A stretch of DNA of 64,000 nucleotides, taken from NCBI GenBank assembly GCA_017798145.1, contig CP059069.1:2837226-2901225 (forward strand), given 5' to 3'. Positions 50,002-58,595 of the stretch are shown here, piece by piece; the stretch's first letter is position 1; each line of letters starts with the position of its first letter. The notes beneath the pieces are model-generated. The model did not search any database and had not been told where the DNA came from. It was given only the letters and a program-made list of their open reading frames with translations. The translations under genes were made by a program, and so were the position numbers. Source of the DNA: Akkermansiaceae bacterium (GTDB lineage: Bacteria > Verrucomicrobiota > Verrucomicrobiia > Verrucomicrobiales > Akkermansiaceae).

Positions 50002-50026
50002 ATCGCCGAGCGAATCCAGCGCTCCG

Positions 50027-51694
50027 CTATCGCCCTTTCGCCCACGAATCGCGCAGCGCGACGGTGCGGTTGAAGACGGGTTTCACGCCGGGGACGTGAT
50101 CCTTGGAATCGGTGACGAAGTAGCCGTTGCGCTCAAACTGGAAGGGGGTTCCGGGGGCTTCGTCGGCCAATGAGGCTTCGGCTTTGGCGGTGATGGTTTG
50201 CACCGATTCCGGGTTGAGGACGGTCAGGAAACCGCCTTCCGCCGCATCCGGATCCTCGACGGTGAAGAGGCGATCGTAGAGGCGGACTTCCGCATCCACG
50301 GCGGTTGCGGCATCGACCCAATGGATCGCCGCCTTGCAGACCACACCTTCCGGGGAGTCTTTTCCGGTGGTGTCCGGCAGGAGCTTCGTGCGGACGAGGG
50401 TGATCTCGCCTGCATCGTTTTTCTCGAAGCCTGTGCACTGGATGATGGGGCCGCCTCGGAGGCGGACGTATCTGTCCGGGGCGAGGCGGAAATACTTTTT
50501 CTCGGGGATCTCCTGGAAGTCCTCGCGCTCGATGAAGATTTCGGAAGAGAAGGAGACTTCTCTTTCGCCGAAGGATTCGTCCTGCGGGTGGTTGGGGATT
50601 GCGGCGGTTGGCGTAGGTTCTTCGGAGAAGTTTTCGATGACAACTTTCAACGGATCCAGAACGGCCATGCGGCGCGGTGCCGTGGCGTTGAGGTGGTCTC
50701 GGATGTCGTGCTCAAGCAAGGCGACATCGGTGGTGCCATTGTATTTCGTGATGCCGATGCGCTTGCAGAAATGGCGGATCGCCTCGGGCGGGTAGCCGCG
50801 GCGGCGGATGCCGGAGATGGTGGGCAGGCGGGGGTCGTCCCAGCCGGAGACATGGCCTTCCTGGACCAGTTGCAGCAGCTTGCGCTTGCTCATGATCGTG
50901 TAGGTCAGGCTGAGGCGGGCGAACTCGATCTGGCGCGGGGTGGAGGGGACGGGGCAGTTCTCGATGAACCAGTCGTAGAGCGGGCGGTGGTTCTCGAACT
51001 CGAGGGTGCAGAGCGAGTGGGTGATGTGCTCCAGCGCGTCCTCCAGCGGGTGGGCGAAATCATACATCGGGTAGATGCACCAGTCGCTGCCGGTGTTGTG
51101 GTGGTGCGCGTGCATGATGCGATACATGACGGGGTCGCGCATGTTCATGTTTGAGGAGGTCAGGCCGATCTTCGCGCGGAGGACGGCTTCGCCTTCCTTG
51201 AATCCTCCGGAGCGCATCTTTTCAAAAAGGGCGAGATTCTCCTCAACGGAGCGGTCACGGTATTTCGAGGGGGTGCCGGGGGTCTGTACGTTGCCGCGGT
51301 GGAGCTTGATTTCCTCGGGGCTTTCCTCATCGACGTATGCGAGGCCGTTCTTGATCAGGTGGACGGCGCAATCGTGGAAAAAACCGAAGTAGTCGGATGC
51401 GAAATAGAGATCCTTGCCCCAGTCGAAGCCGAGCCATTTCACGTCCTCCTTGATGCTTTCTACGTATTCGGTTTCCTCCTTCTCGGGATTCGTGTCGTCG
51501 AAGCGGAGGTGGCATTTCGCACCTGGATGCTCCTGGGCGATGCCGAAGTTCAGGCAGATGGATTTCGCGTGGCCGAGGTGGAGATAGCCGTTCGGCTCCG
51601 GCGGGAAACGGGTGATGGTGGTCTCGTGTTTTCCGGAGGAGAGGTCGGCGGCGATGATTTCGCGGATGAAATCGAGTTTGGGTGAGTCGGACAT
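50027..51694 (-). CDS. glnS: Glutaminyl-tRNA synthetase
   Basis: 555 residues. Class I synthetase charging tRNA-Gln directly. It shows the HIGH motif as HLGH in RFPPEPNGYLHLGHAKSICL, GlnRS-specific RFDDTNPEKEETEYVESIKE, and the KMSKS-type loop as MSKRKL. The C-terminal half has the two beta-barrel anticodon-binding region (VRLRGGPIIQCTGFEKNDAG). Presence of GlnRS implies Gln-tRNA need not be made by GatCAB transamidation. Confidence 0.97.
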   Translation of the reverse strand: MSDSPKLDFIREIIAADLSSGKHETTITRFPPEPNGYLHLGHAKSICLNFGIAQEHPGAKCHLRFDDTNPEKEETEYVESIKEDVKWLGFDWGKDLYFASDYFGFFHDCAVHLIKNGLAYVDEESPEEIKLHRGNVQTPGTPSKYRDRSVEENLALFEKMRSGGFKEGEAVLRAKIGLTSSNMNMRDPVMYRIMHAHHHNTGSDWCIYPMYDFAHPLEDALEHITHSLCTLEFENHRPLYDWFIENCPVPSTPRQIEFARLSLTYTIMSKRKLLQLVQEGHVSGWDDPRLPTISGIRRRGYPPEAIRHFCKRIGITKYNGTTDVALLEHDIRDHLNATAPRRMAVLDPLKVVIENFSEEPTPTAAIPNHPQDESFGEREVSFSSEIFIEREDFQEIPEKKYFRLAPDRYVRLRGGPIIQCTGFEKNDAGEITLVRTKLLPDTTGKDSPEGVVCKAAIHWVDAATAVDAEVRLYDRLFTVEDPDAAEGGFLTVLNPESVQTITAKAEASLADEAPGTPFQFERNGYFVTDSKDHVPGVKPVFNRTVALRDSWAKGR

Positions 51695-51744
51695 GGGAAG
51701 AAGTGGCTGGTGCCGAGTGAGCGGTGATCAGTGGAAGAAATCAA

Positions 51745-51774
51745 CCACGGATGAACGCGGATGAACACGGATCG
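51745..51774. repeat. 10-bp tandem repeat of the CGGATGAACA type
   Basis: CCACGGATGAACGCGGATGA continues to ACACGGAT, about two and a half 10-bp units (CGGATGAAC-G/A). It lies in the 199-bp gap between the glnS start and the truncated PIN gene, which otherwise shows nothing recognisable. Confidence 0.5.
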
Positions 51775-51893
51775 GATTCTTTGCATGGGGAAAGTTCAAG
51801 GTAAGACGAGCCCGCCAAGGCCGGCGCACGATCATTTTGAGAGCTCCGCGAAAGCACCCGGGTGTGTTTGAAAACCGTGCCGGATCAGGGAGT

Positions 51894-52172
51894 TCATTCC
51901 GGGATCACGAAAGCGCCGGGGATGCCGGTGTTGAGGCTGGCGAGTTGCAGGCCGTGCTTTTCGGCGAGGGCGAGGAGGTGGGCGTCGGTGGTGTGTTTGA
52001 AACTCTTGCACCAGGCGGGGAAGTCCCGGCGGGAGGAGAGATCGTCGGAGAGGAAGCGGTGGAGTTTTCCCAGATGTTTTATCATTTCTTTCAGGTTCTC
52101 AACCGAGGTTTCGACCGAGGCGGCTCCTTCGGAGCGCTGGACTGAGACCCGGACGAACCCTGTTTCCGGCAT
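51894..52172 (-). pseudogene. Truncated PIN-domain (VapC-like) toxin, C-terminal part
   Basis: The C-terminal half of a PIN nuclease is readable: MPETGFVRVSVQRSEGAA (cf. the WAxxPxTExGFVRV core), then FKHTTDAHLLALAEKHGLQL with the conserved TDA-LLALA helix and Asp, ending ASLNTGIPGAFVIPE. The N-terminal ~45 residues with the first catalytic Asp (LLDVNVL-type) are absent. Upstream sequence is instead palindromic repeat PR5 and the dipeptidase gene. So this is a dead toxin, possibly cut by repeat insertion or deletion. No antitoxin is adjacent. Confidence 0.6.
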
Positions 52173-52240
52173 GGCAGAGGTGTAGATGAGACATTCTTGA
52201 CTCGCAATCACATACCGCAGCCAGATTGCCGTGCGTTTGT

Positions 52241-52330
52241 GAAGAGGGTGATCCTTCCAGCCCCTTTGCAAAGCCGAGCGATGCCATTTCCCAAGCCCTC
52301 CGCAAAGGGGCTGGAAGCACCCTTCTCCCC
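52241..52330. repeat. Palindromic intergenic repeat PR5 (same family as PR3)
   Basis: Perfect 16-bp core arms CTTCCAGCCCCTTTGC (52254-52269) and GCAAAGGGGCTGGAAG (52302-52317). The similarity extends outward to GAAGAGGGTG and CACCCTTCTC with small gaps. The reverse complement of the right half aligns with PR3 at 17527-17567 (ATGGGGAGAAGG, then TGC-TCC-GC-CC-TTTGC-GAGG). It adjoins the broken PIN gene. Confidence 0.65.
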
Positions 52331-52389
52331 ATTGGCAGGGAATACGATTTTTTCCTGCCAAATGCAGCTCTCGGGATGCGAAACTCCCA

Positions 52390-53721
52390 TCACCTTGCAA
52401 GCTCCTCCAGCAATGCCTGATTCAGTCTGATCCCGGCTTCGAAGTTTTCGATGGGGAAATTCTCGTTGGGCGAGTGGATCTGCGCGTCGGCGAGAGCGAG
52501 GCCGAGCAGGAGGGTGTCGGTGCCGAGGATGTCGCGGAACGCCTGGACGATGGGGATGGAGCCGCCTTCGCGGATGAGCATGGGCTCGCCGGGGAAGGTG
52601 CGCTTGAGGGCGCGCTGAGCTGCCTTTCCGAAATCGGAATGCGGATCGCAGGCGTAGGGTTTGCCGTCGTGGCCGATCTCGATCTCCAGTTTCACGCCGG
52701 GCGGACAGTGTTTTTCGAGGTGGGCTTTCAGTTGGGCGAGAATCGTTTTCGGATTCTGGTCCGGAACGAGGCGCAGGGAGACTTTCACGAAGGCTTCCGC
52801 GGGGATCACGGTCTTGGAGCCCTCGCCCTGGTAGCCGCCGCCGATGCCGTTGACCTCGGCGGTGGGACGTGTGCCGACGCGCTCCGCCGAGCTGTAGCCG
52901 GGCTCGCCGAAGAGGGAAGGGGAGCCGGTGACTTTGAGGAAATCCTCATCGGCCACGCCGGGAACCTTCGCCCACATTTCGCGCTCCCACGCTTCGATGG
53001 GGCGGACATCGTCGTAGAATCCCTCGATGGCGACGGTTCCGTCCGGGAGATGCAATGAGGCGACGAGGCGGGCAATGGCGGTGGCAGGGTTTGCGACGGC
53101 TCCGCCGAAGAGACCGGAGTGGAGGTCGCGGGCCGGGCCGGTGAGTTTCACCTCGGCGCAGGCGATGCCGCGAAGGCCGTAGCCGAGGGTGCCGGTGTTC
53201 GGCGCGACCATTCCGGTGTCGGAGATCGCGATGATGTCGCACTTGAGTTCCTCGCGGTGCTTCTCAAGGAACGGTGCGAGGTTTCCGGAACCGATTTCTT
53301 CTTCGCCTTCGAACAGGAGGATGATGTTGACCGGGAGATCGCCTTTCTCCGCCATCGTTTTTTCGACTCCGAGTATGTGGGCGAGCATCTGGCCCTTGTT
53401 GTCGGTGGCTCCGCGCGCCCAGATTTTCCCGTCTCGGATCTCGGGGGCGAAAGGGGGGCTGTCCCAGAGGTTCAGGGGATCGACAGGCTGGACATCGTAG
53501 TGGCCGTAGATCAGGACGGTTTTCCTTTCCGGCTTATGGGCGTTGCGTGCGACCACTATGGGGTTGCCCGGGGTTTCGTGGAGCTTGGCATCGAGCCCTG
53601 CGGCGGAGAGTTTCCCAATGATCCAATCGGCGCAGGCCAGGACATCGCCCTTGTGCTTCGAATCGGTGGAGACGCTGGGGAAGGAGAGGAAGGTGAAGAG
53701 GTCTTTGAGTTCCGGGGTCAT
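52390..53721 (-). CDS. M20-family metallopeptidase (dipeptidase)
   Basis: 443 residues of the ArgE/DapE/CPG2 (M20) fold. Zinc ligands and catalytic residues can be followed: GHYDVQPV (His, with Asp two residues on), ARGATDNKGQ (bridging Asp), FEGEEEIGS (catalytic Glu and ligand), AISDTG (Asp) and the late HSPNE (His). A dimerisation/lid region (DLHSGLFGGAVANPATA) is present. It resembles the dipeptidase/CNDP-like branch. No signal peptide, so cytoplasmic peptide turnover is likely. Confidence 0.93.
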   Translation of the reverse strand: MTPELKDLFTFLSFPSVSTDSKHKGDVLACADWIIGKLSAAGLDAKLHETPGNPIVVARNAHKPERKTVLIYGHYDVQPVDPLNLWDSPPFAPEIRDGKIWARGATDNKGQMLAHILGVEKTMAEKGDLPVNIILLFEGEEEIGSGNLAPFLEKHREELKCDIIAISDTGMVAPNTGTLGYGLRGIACAEVKLTGPARDLHSGLFGGAVANPATAIARLVASLHLPDGTVAIEGFYDDVRPIEAWEREMWAKVPGVADEDFLKVTGSPSLFGEPGYSSAERVGTRPTAEVNGIGGGYQGEGSKTVIPAEAFVKVSLRLVPDQNPKTILAQLKAHLEKHCPPGVKLEIEIGHDGKPYACDPHSDFGKAAQRALKRTFPGEPMLIREGGSIPIVQAFRDILGTDTLLLGLALADAQIHSPNENFPIENFEAGIRLNQALLEELAR

Positions 53722-53726
53722 GGTGG

Positions 53727-54725
53727 TCAGAAATTTTTGTCGTAGGGGGTATCGCCGAGCACCCAGTTCTCCGCAAGGACGGAAGATATCCGGAATTGCC
53801 TCGGGCCGCCATCAGGATGGGCGCGGATGGCGAGCGTGGCGCGGTGGACTTCTTCTTCGGCGCTGAGGATTTTCCGCATCGCCCTGTCCTGGGGGGAATC
53901 GCGCTTCGCGTAGGCGTAGATGATATCCTTCACATCCGGGGAGACCAGCGCGTATGCCTGCCATATCCTGTCATCGGAGTAGATCCCGTTGTAGTAGGTG
54001 TCGCTGGCGATGAAAACGCGTACGACGGATTCCGGGGAGGCGCGCCCGAGGATCACGGGCCATTCCGGAACGGATTTGCGGAGATAGGAGCGGAGGTCGA
54101 TGCGCCATTTCCCGTCCGGGCACGGGACGAGCTGGGCGAGGCGGTTGGTGGTGCGCTCGCCTGTCTGCATGGTCACGACGACTTCGGCGATGGATATGCC
54201 GTTGGCGAATTTCTGTCCGAGCCATGACATGTCAACGATGCTGCCCTCGGCTTCAGCGATGGTTCGCAGGTTGCGTGCCGCCTGTGCGGCGTCGGTGCCC
54301 TCGCCTAGGATGAAGAGCCGTTCTGCGGAGGCGATGTCTCTGTTGGAAAGTGCGGCAGCCACGATAGCCAGTGCGTCCTCGCGCTCCAGAGCAGGCTGAT
54401 TGACGGTTTTGCCTTCCGCGAAGGCATCGGCGAGGTATCCGGATGCTTCGCCCATGAGTGCGGCTTCGGCGGCGAGGCGGGATTTTTCCCGGTAGTGCCG
54501 GACAAGCAGTATCACCATGGTGGTTAGCAATGCGAAGGCGGCAAGGAGCGTCCACAGGAGGGCGGTGCGGTTCGACTGCGCCTTTTGCTTGCTGCGCTTG
54601 CGCAGCCTGCCCCTGCCCCTGACTGCGGACTGCGGCGATCTCGTGACTTTCCCCAGGTTCGGAGCCGCGCCGAAGCTGCGCTCTTCTGCGCTGTTCTTGG
54701 CACGGCTGAAATTCCTGTCAGTCAT
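53727..54725 (-). CDS. Membrane-anchored hypothetical protein
   Basis: 332 residues: a basic cytoplasmic N-terminus (~1-53, RGRGRLRKRSKQKAQSNRT), one membrane helix (~55-76, ALLWTLLAAFALLTTMVILL), then a ~250-residue outer domain. That domain includes a helical stretch (EDALAIVAAALSNRDIASAE), then beta-rich sequence with IAEVVVTMQTGERTTNRLAQ, somewhat like NTF2-type or DUF4440-type folds (weak guess). The dipeptidase gene follows after 5 nt, so they share a transcript. Function unknown. Confidence 0.72.
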   Translation of the reverse strand: MTDRNFSRAKNSAEERSFGAAPNLGKVTRSPQSAVRGRGRLRKRSKQKAQSNRTALLWTLLAAFALLTTMVILLVRHYREKSRLAAEAALMGEASGYLADAFAEGKTVNQPALEREDALAIVAAALSNRDIASAERLFILGEGTDAAQAARNLRTIAEAEGSIVDMSWLGQKFANGISIAEVVVTMQTGERTTNRLAQLVPCPDGKWRIDLRSYLRKSVPEWPVILGRASPESVVRVFIASDTYYNGIYSDDRIWQAYALVSPDVKDIIYAYAKRDSPQDRAMRKILSAEEEVHRATLAIRAHPDGGPRQFRISSVLAENWVLGDTPYDKNF

Positions 54726-54744
54726 GGGCGGGAGGAGGCCCGGT

Positions 54745-55257
54745 TCAGCGTGGCGTGAGTGTCACCCGCAGCGGATCGTAATGATCCGACGGGCTGAAGA
54801 GCCAGCCGGGGTTGCGGTCCACGACCTCGTATCCCGTCAGCATGAAAACGGGGAGGAACTGGTTGCTGTTCGGGTCGTATCCCGTCTCGCCGGTGTAGTT
54901 GCCGCGGATGCGGTATTCGTAGTTGTTGTCGAAGCCATAGCGCGCCCCCGGCGATCCGTTTTCGGGGAGGCGGTCGGGGCTGAGTTTCCTGTCCTCGCGG
55001 AAAAGCACGAGCTTTGCGGAGGAGGCGGACTGGCGCGGCTTGCGGAGGTAGCCCCAGAAACGTGTTTTCTCGACGTAGTAGCGGCGCCCGTAGAAGAAAT
55101 CGCCGGTTGGCTCGTTGGCAATGGCGGCATTGCGCTCCTCAACGCTTGGGCCGCCCATGTTCGGCGGGCCGCCCGTCCCGCCTGTGCCAAGGGAGCCCGC
55201 ACATTGGCAGAGCACGAGGCAGGTGGCGGAAAGCAAAGCCCATTTCAAGTTCGACAT
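54745..55257 (-). CDS. Putative outer-envelope lipoprotein
   Basis: 170 residues from the ATG at 55257. The signal peptide ends in a lipobox-like LCQC followed by AGS (lipidated Cys ~19). A Gly-rich linker follows (GTGGTGGPPNMGG), then a compact domain with many Tyr and Arg (GDFFYGRRYYVEKTRFWGYL; ARYGFDNNYEYRIRGNYTGE). No family is recognised. It lies 19 nt upstream of the membrane-anchored hypothetical gene on the same strand, so both are probably envelope components made together. Confidence 0.78.
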   Translation of the reverse strand: MSNLKWALLSATCLVLCQCAGSLGTGGTGGPPNMGGPSVEERNAAIANEPTGDFFYGRRYYVEKTRFWGYLRKPRQSASSAKLVLFREDRKLSPDRLPENGSPGARYGFDNNYEYRIRGNYTGETGYDPNSNQFLPVFMLTGYEVVDRNPGWLFSPSDHYDPLRVTLTPR

Positions 55258-55369
55258 GTGCGTGTTCTTGCCATGTCGCGCAGGATACGGCAAGAGCTTA
55301 TGGAGAAAGGCGGGCCTTGTGGGCCAGTCTTCCGCAATGGGTTTTTGGGAGGCCCTTCTCCCATGGTTG

Positions 55370-56383
55370 TCAGCGGGAGAGGATGTCATCCACTCCCCTT
55401 GAGCAACCGCGGGCGGCGGCTTCCGCATCGCGGCCAAGGAGCAGGAAATCCCTCTCGCCATGGCTGATGGCGATGTCCTGGGTGCGGATCGCGGAGACGG
55501 TGTCCAGGTTTGCGAGGTCGATGATCTCCAGGTAGCCGGGCTGGCCATCGGCGGCGGGGCGGCCGGTGTGGACATCGAGGATGCGCACGGCTGTCCATGG
55601 GGGGCCCCGGTGGGCCGTTTCGCCTGGCCATGCGTAGAACTGGGAGAACAGCTCGGTCATGCCGTATTCGTTGAGGATGCGGTGTCCCGGGATGCCGAAG
55701 TGGGCGGAGAGACGGGCGCGGACTTCTGCGGGGGCGTAGGATTTCCGCAGGCCTTTGCTGCCGCCGGTTTCGAAAATCCATGAGCCTTCCGGGAGGGTGA
55801 GCGGGAGCATTTCCTCGCAGGCTTTCAGGAGGGCGATGGAGGTGCCGAGGAGGGCTGCGGGTTTCTGCGGGCGGAAACCCTCCAACTGGAATTTGCCTTC
55901 GGAATCGACCAACCAGAAGCTGGCCGGTAGGACGGCATTCCTGTCGAGAATCCCGAACATGCGGACCAGCGAGGAGTGGGGTGTGTCGGCAGGGCGCTGG
56001 GCGAAGAAATATCGGTTATCCAGCGCAGGCAATTTCGCCTCCCGCCAGCCTCCGAGCACCGAGGCTTCGTAGAGATCGAGGCTGCGGAATTCGTGCCTGC
56101 CCTTGACCTCCCGGGTGGTGCCCGAGGTGAGGAAATGGCCGGACACTTCGCTTCCGGGAAAGCAGCGGAGCGGTATGTCCGGTAGCTTGAACACATCCGT
56201 CGGCAAGGCGGGGATCTCACGCCATGAAGGGACGTTCTGCGGGGATTTCCCGAGGGCTTCGCAGTAGTTCCGGTAAGGTATGTTCGCCGAAAACTGATGG
56301 GCGAAGACCTCCAGCGCCATTTCCGCGAAATCGCCCTCGCCGCCGCGCATCCAGTCCAGCAGGCGTGACCGCAGCAGACCCAT
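55370..56383 (-). CDS. LuxE-like acyl-protein synthetase (AMP-forming ligase superfamily)
   Basis: 337 residues. LuxE-type enzymes activate a fatty acid with ATP and pass it to a Cys before reduction by LuxC. Here IPALPTDVFKLPDIPLRCFP, the AMP-binding FLTSGTTRE, WIFETGGSKG and NEYGMTELFSQFYAW fit the family, and a C-terminal TQDIAISHGERDFLLLGRDA follows. No LuxC reductase or lux genes are nearby. The gene begins 3 nt after the kdsA stop, so it may act in lipid or LPS acyl chemistry (inference). Confidence 0.82.
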   Translation of the reverse strand: MGLLRSRLLDWMRGGEGDFAEMALEVFAHQFSANIPYRNYCEALGKSPQNVPSWREIPALPTDVFKLPDIPLRCFPGSEVSGHFLTSGTTREVKGRHEFRSLDLYEASVLGGWREAKLPALDNRYFFAQRPADTPHSSLVRMFGILDRNAVLPASFWLVDSEGKFQLEGFRPQKPAALLGTSIALLKACEEMLPLTLPEGSWIFETGGSKGLRKSYAPAEVRARLSAHFGIPGHRILNEYGMTELFSQFYAWPGETAHRGPPWTAVRILDVHTGRPAADGQPGYLEIIDLANLDTVSAIRTQDIAISHGERDFLLLGRDAEAAARGCSRGVDDILSR

Positions 56384-56386
56384 GGC

Positions 56387-57208
56387 TCAGTGGCTGGCGT
56401 GATGGATCGCGAGGAGCTTGATGAGAAGATCCTCGATGAACTCCAGGGGGATCTGGTTCGGGCCATCGGAGAGGGCGTTGGCGGGATCCGAATGGACTTC
56501 CATGAACAGGCCTTCCAGTCCGGTGGCGACGGCCGCGCGGGCGAGGACGGGCGCGAGCTCGCCATCGCCGCCGGTCGCGCCGCCCAGGCCGCCGGGGCGC
56601 TGGACGGAATGGGTGGCATCGAAAATGACCGGAATGCCCTCCTTGCGCATCAGGTAGAGCGAGCGCATGTCCACCACGAGGTTGTTGTAGCCGAAGGTCG
56701 TGCCGCGCTCGGTGATGAGGAAGCGCTCGCAGCCGAAGCTGCGCATCTTGTCTGCGATGTTCACCGTATCGAGCGGCGCGAGGAACTGGCCCTTCTTCAC
56801 GTTCACCACGCGGCCTGTCTTTGCGGCGGCCTCGAGGAGGTCGGTCTGGCGGCAGAGAAAGGCGGGGATCTGGAGGAGATCGATGTGCTCGGCTGCGATC
56901 TCCGCCTGTTCCGCCGTGTGGATGTCGGTGGTGACCGGGACTTTCAGTTCCCTGGAAATTTCCCCGAGGATGCGGCAGCCCTCATGGATGCCCGGGCCGC
57001 GGAATGAATTCACCGAGGTGCGGTTCGCCTTGTCGAAGGAGGCCTTGAAAACGAAGGGGATGCCGGTGCGTTCGGCGATTTCCTTCAGCGAGCGCGCCAT
57101 CTCCCAGGCGAAGGCCTCGTTTTCCAGGGCGCAGGGGCCCAGGATGAAAAACGGCATGGGGCCGCCGACGGGGACGTTGGCGATCTGGAAGGGCGAAAAG
57201 CGTTTCAT
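56387..57208 (-). CDS. kdsA: 3-deoxy-D-manno-octulosonate 8-phosphate synthase
   Basis: 273 residues from the ATG at 57208. Condenses PEP with arabinose 5-phosphate to make Kdo-8-P for LPS inner core. Family landmarks are FILGPCALEN, FKASFDKANRTSVNSFRGPG, VTTDIHTAEQAEIAAEHIDL, IPAFLCRQTDLLEAAAKTGR, VNVKKGQFLAP and FDATHSVQRPGG. The ATG overlaps the stop of the DUF1844 gene by 4 nt (57205-57208). Cys in PAFLCRQ is general; the metal-dependence class was not decided. Confidence 0.96.
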   Translation of the reverse strand: MKRFSPFQIANVPVGGPMPFFILGPCALENEAFAWEMARSLKEIAERTGIPFVFKASFDKANRTSVNSFRGPGIHEGCRILGEISRELKVPVTTDIHTAEQAEIAAEHIDLLQIPAFLCRQTDLLEAAAKTGRVVNVKKGQFLAPLDTVNIADKMRSFGCERFLITERGTTFGYNNLVVDMRSLYLMRKEGIPVIFDATHSVQRPGGLGGATGGDGELAPVLARAAVATGLEGLFMEVHSDPANALSDGPNQIPLEFIEDLLIKLLAIHHASH

Positions 57209-57477
57209 GATTCGGATTCGTTGAGGGCGGTCTTGTAGAGCGGGATGAGGTTTTTGAGAGCCATTTCGAGCAGCTTCTCCTCGGTTTCGGTCAGGTTTCC
57301 GGCGGTTTTCCTTTTCAGCATCCCGAGGGAGTCGATCACGGATTTCGCGGCACGGAGGTTGACGGATTTCTCGCCGGTCTGCGGGCTGGGGATCTGGCCG
57401 AGGAAAAGCCCGGCATTCTGCGCCTGCATCAGGACGAAATCGTTGAAGCGGTGATCGGCTTCGGGCAGGTGGGGCAT
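57205..57477 (-). CDS. DUF1844 family small protein
   Basis: 90 residues with the DUF1844 core: FNDFVLMQAQNAGLFLGQIP, then SPQTGEKSVNLRAAKSVIDS and LGMLKRKTAGNLTETEEKLL. A small, helical, probably cytoplasmic protein of unknown function, widespread in Acidobacteriota, Deltaproteobacteria and the PVC group. It is coupled to kdsA through an ATGA overlap. Confidence 0.9.
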   Translation of the reverse strand: MPHLPEADHRFNDFVLMQAQNAGLFLGQIPSPQTGEKSVNLRAAKSVIDSLGMLKRKTAGNLTETEEKLLEMALKNLIPLYKTALNESES

Positions 57478-57572
57478 GGATGAGGTTTGCCAGTCCGGGA
57501 AGGAAGATGCAAGAGCGGAGACGGCGGCCTATGATCTTGACTCCGCGCGCCGCCAGGCCGCACGCTAAGGAC

Positions 57573-58589
57573 ATGCCAAACGCCAAGCACTACGTCGGAC
57601 TGGACATCGGCGGTTCAACCATCAAGTCGGTCATCATCGATGCGGCGGGCGAGCAGGTGGGCGGGATCGTGGAGGTCAAGAGCCTGGTGAAAAACGGCTT
57701 CGGGGCGACCTTCGGGCAGCTGGACATCGCCATCGCCGAGCTTTGCGGAAGTGCCGGGATCACGGCGGGGGACATCGGCGGCATCGGCCTGGATGTGCCC
57801 GCGCCATCCTCGGACGGAGTGATCTGGGGCAGGGCGAACCTCGGCGAGGATTGGGTCGGCACCGACATCTGCGCGGAGCTCAGGCGGCGCACCGGCATCC
57901 CGGTGCACATGACCAACGATTGCAACGCGGCGGCCATCGGCGAATACGCGATCCGCAACAAGCACATCGGCGGTCTGCTGCTCGTCGCGCCCGGCACCGG
58001 CCTGGGCGGGGGCTTCGTGCTCCCGGGCGGCCAGCTCTACGAAGGTGCCAACGGCCTCGCGCTCGAGGTCGGCCACATCTCCGTGCCTCACCGCGAGGAC
58101 GACGGTAAGCTGCCGGACTGCACCTGTGGACTGACCGGCTGCATGGAGGCATGGGTCTCCCTCGTCGCCCTGCGCAGGCGGCTGGCCATGGAACTCGCAA
58201 AGCCGGAATGGGAATTCCACGATCTCAACAGCTCCTCCGGAAGCATCGAGGAAAAGGCCTTCCAGCTCCGCACCCTTGCGGAGGACGGCGATGCCCTCGC
58301 GATCCATCTTTTCAGGCAGCAGGGCCACATCCTCGGATACGGCATCGCGGATCTCGTGCGTATCCTGGATCCCGGCCTCGTCGTTCTCGGGGGCGGCCTT
58401 GCGGAGGCGAAGTTCCGGGACCGCTTCATGGACTGGGTCAAGGAGGGCTTCTCGGACCGCGCATGGTCGGTCTATCGCCACAGCCCAATCGAGCCGGAGA
58501 AGGCGACCACCGTCTTCGAGTGGGCGGAGGGTGGCGATGCCGCCGCATCGATCGGAATGGCCTACACCGCCCGCGAGCTCTTCGCATAA
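57573..58589 (+). CDS. ROK-family sugar kinase (glucokinase-like)
   Basis: 338 residues from the ATG at 57573. The phosphate-binding motif GLDIGGSTIKSVIID, the catalytic Asp in TNDCNAAAIGEY and APGTGLGGGFVLPGG (ATP site) are present. The ROK zinc-binding pattern CTCGLTGCMEAW is preceded by GHISVPH as the His-containing part. Likely phosphorylates glucose or an N-acyl hexosamine. A GntR-like DNA-binding N-domain is absent, so it is a kinase and not a repressor. It is followed 6 nt later by nspC on the same strand. Confidence 0.93.
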   Translation: MPNAKHYVGLDIGGSTIKSVIIDAAGEQVGGIVEVKSLVKNGFGATFGQLDIAIAELCGSAGITAGDIGGIGLDVPAPSSDGVIWGRANLGEDWVGTDICAELRRRTGIPVHMTNDCNAAAIGEYAIRNKHIGGLLLVAPGTGLGGGFVLPGGQLYEGANGLALEVGHISVPHREDDGKLPDCTCGLTGCMEAWVSLVALRRRLAMELAKPEWEFHDLNSSSGSIEEKAFQLRTLAEDGDALAIHLFRQQGHILGYGIADLVRILDPGLVVLGGGLAEAKFRDRFMDWVKEGFSDRAWSVYRHSPIEPEKATTVFEWAEGGDAAASIGMAYTARELFA

Positions 58590-58595
58590 AGCGCC

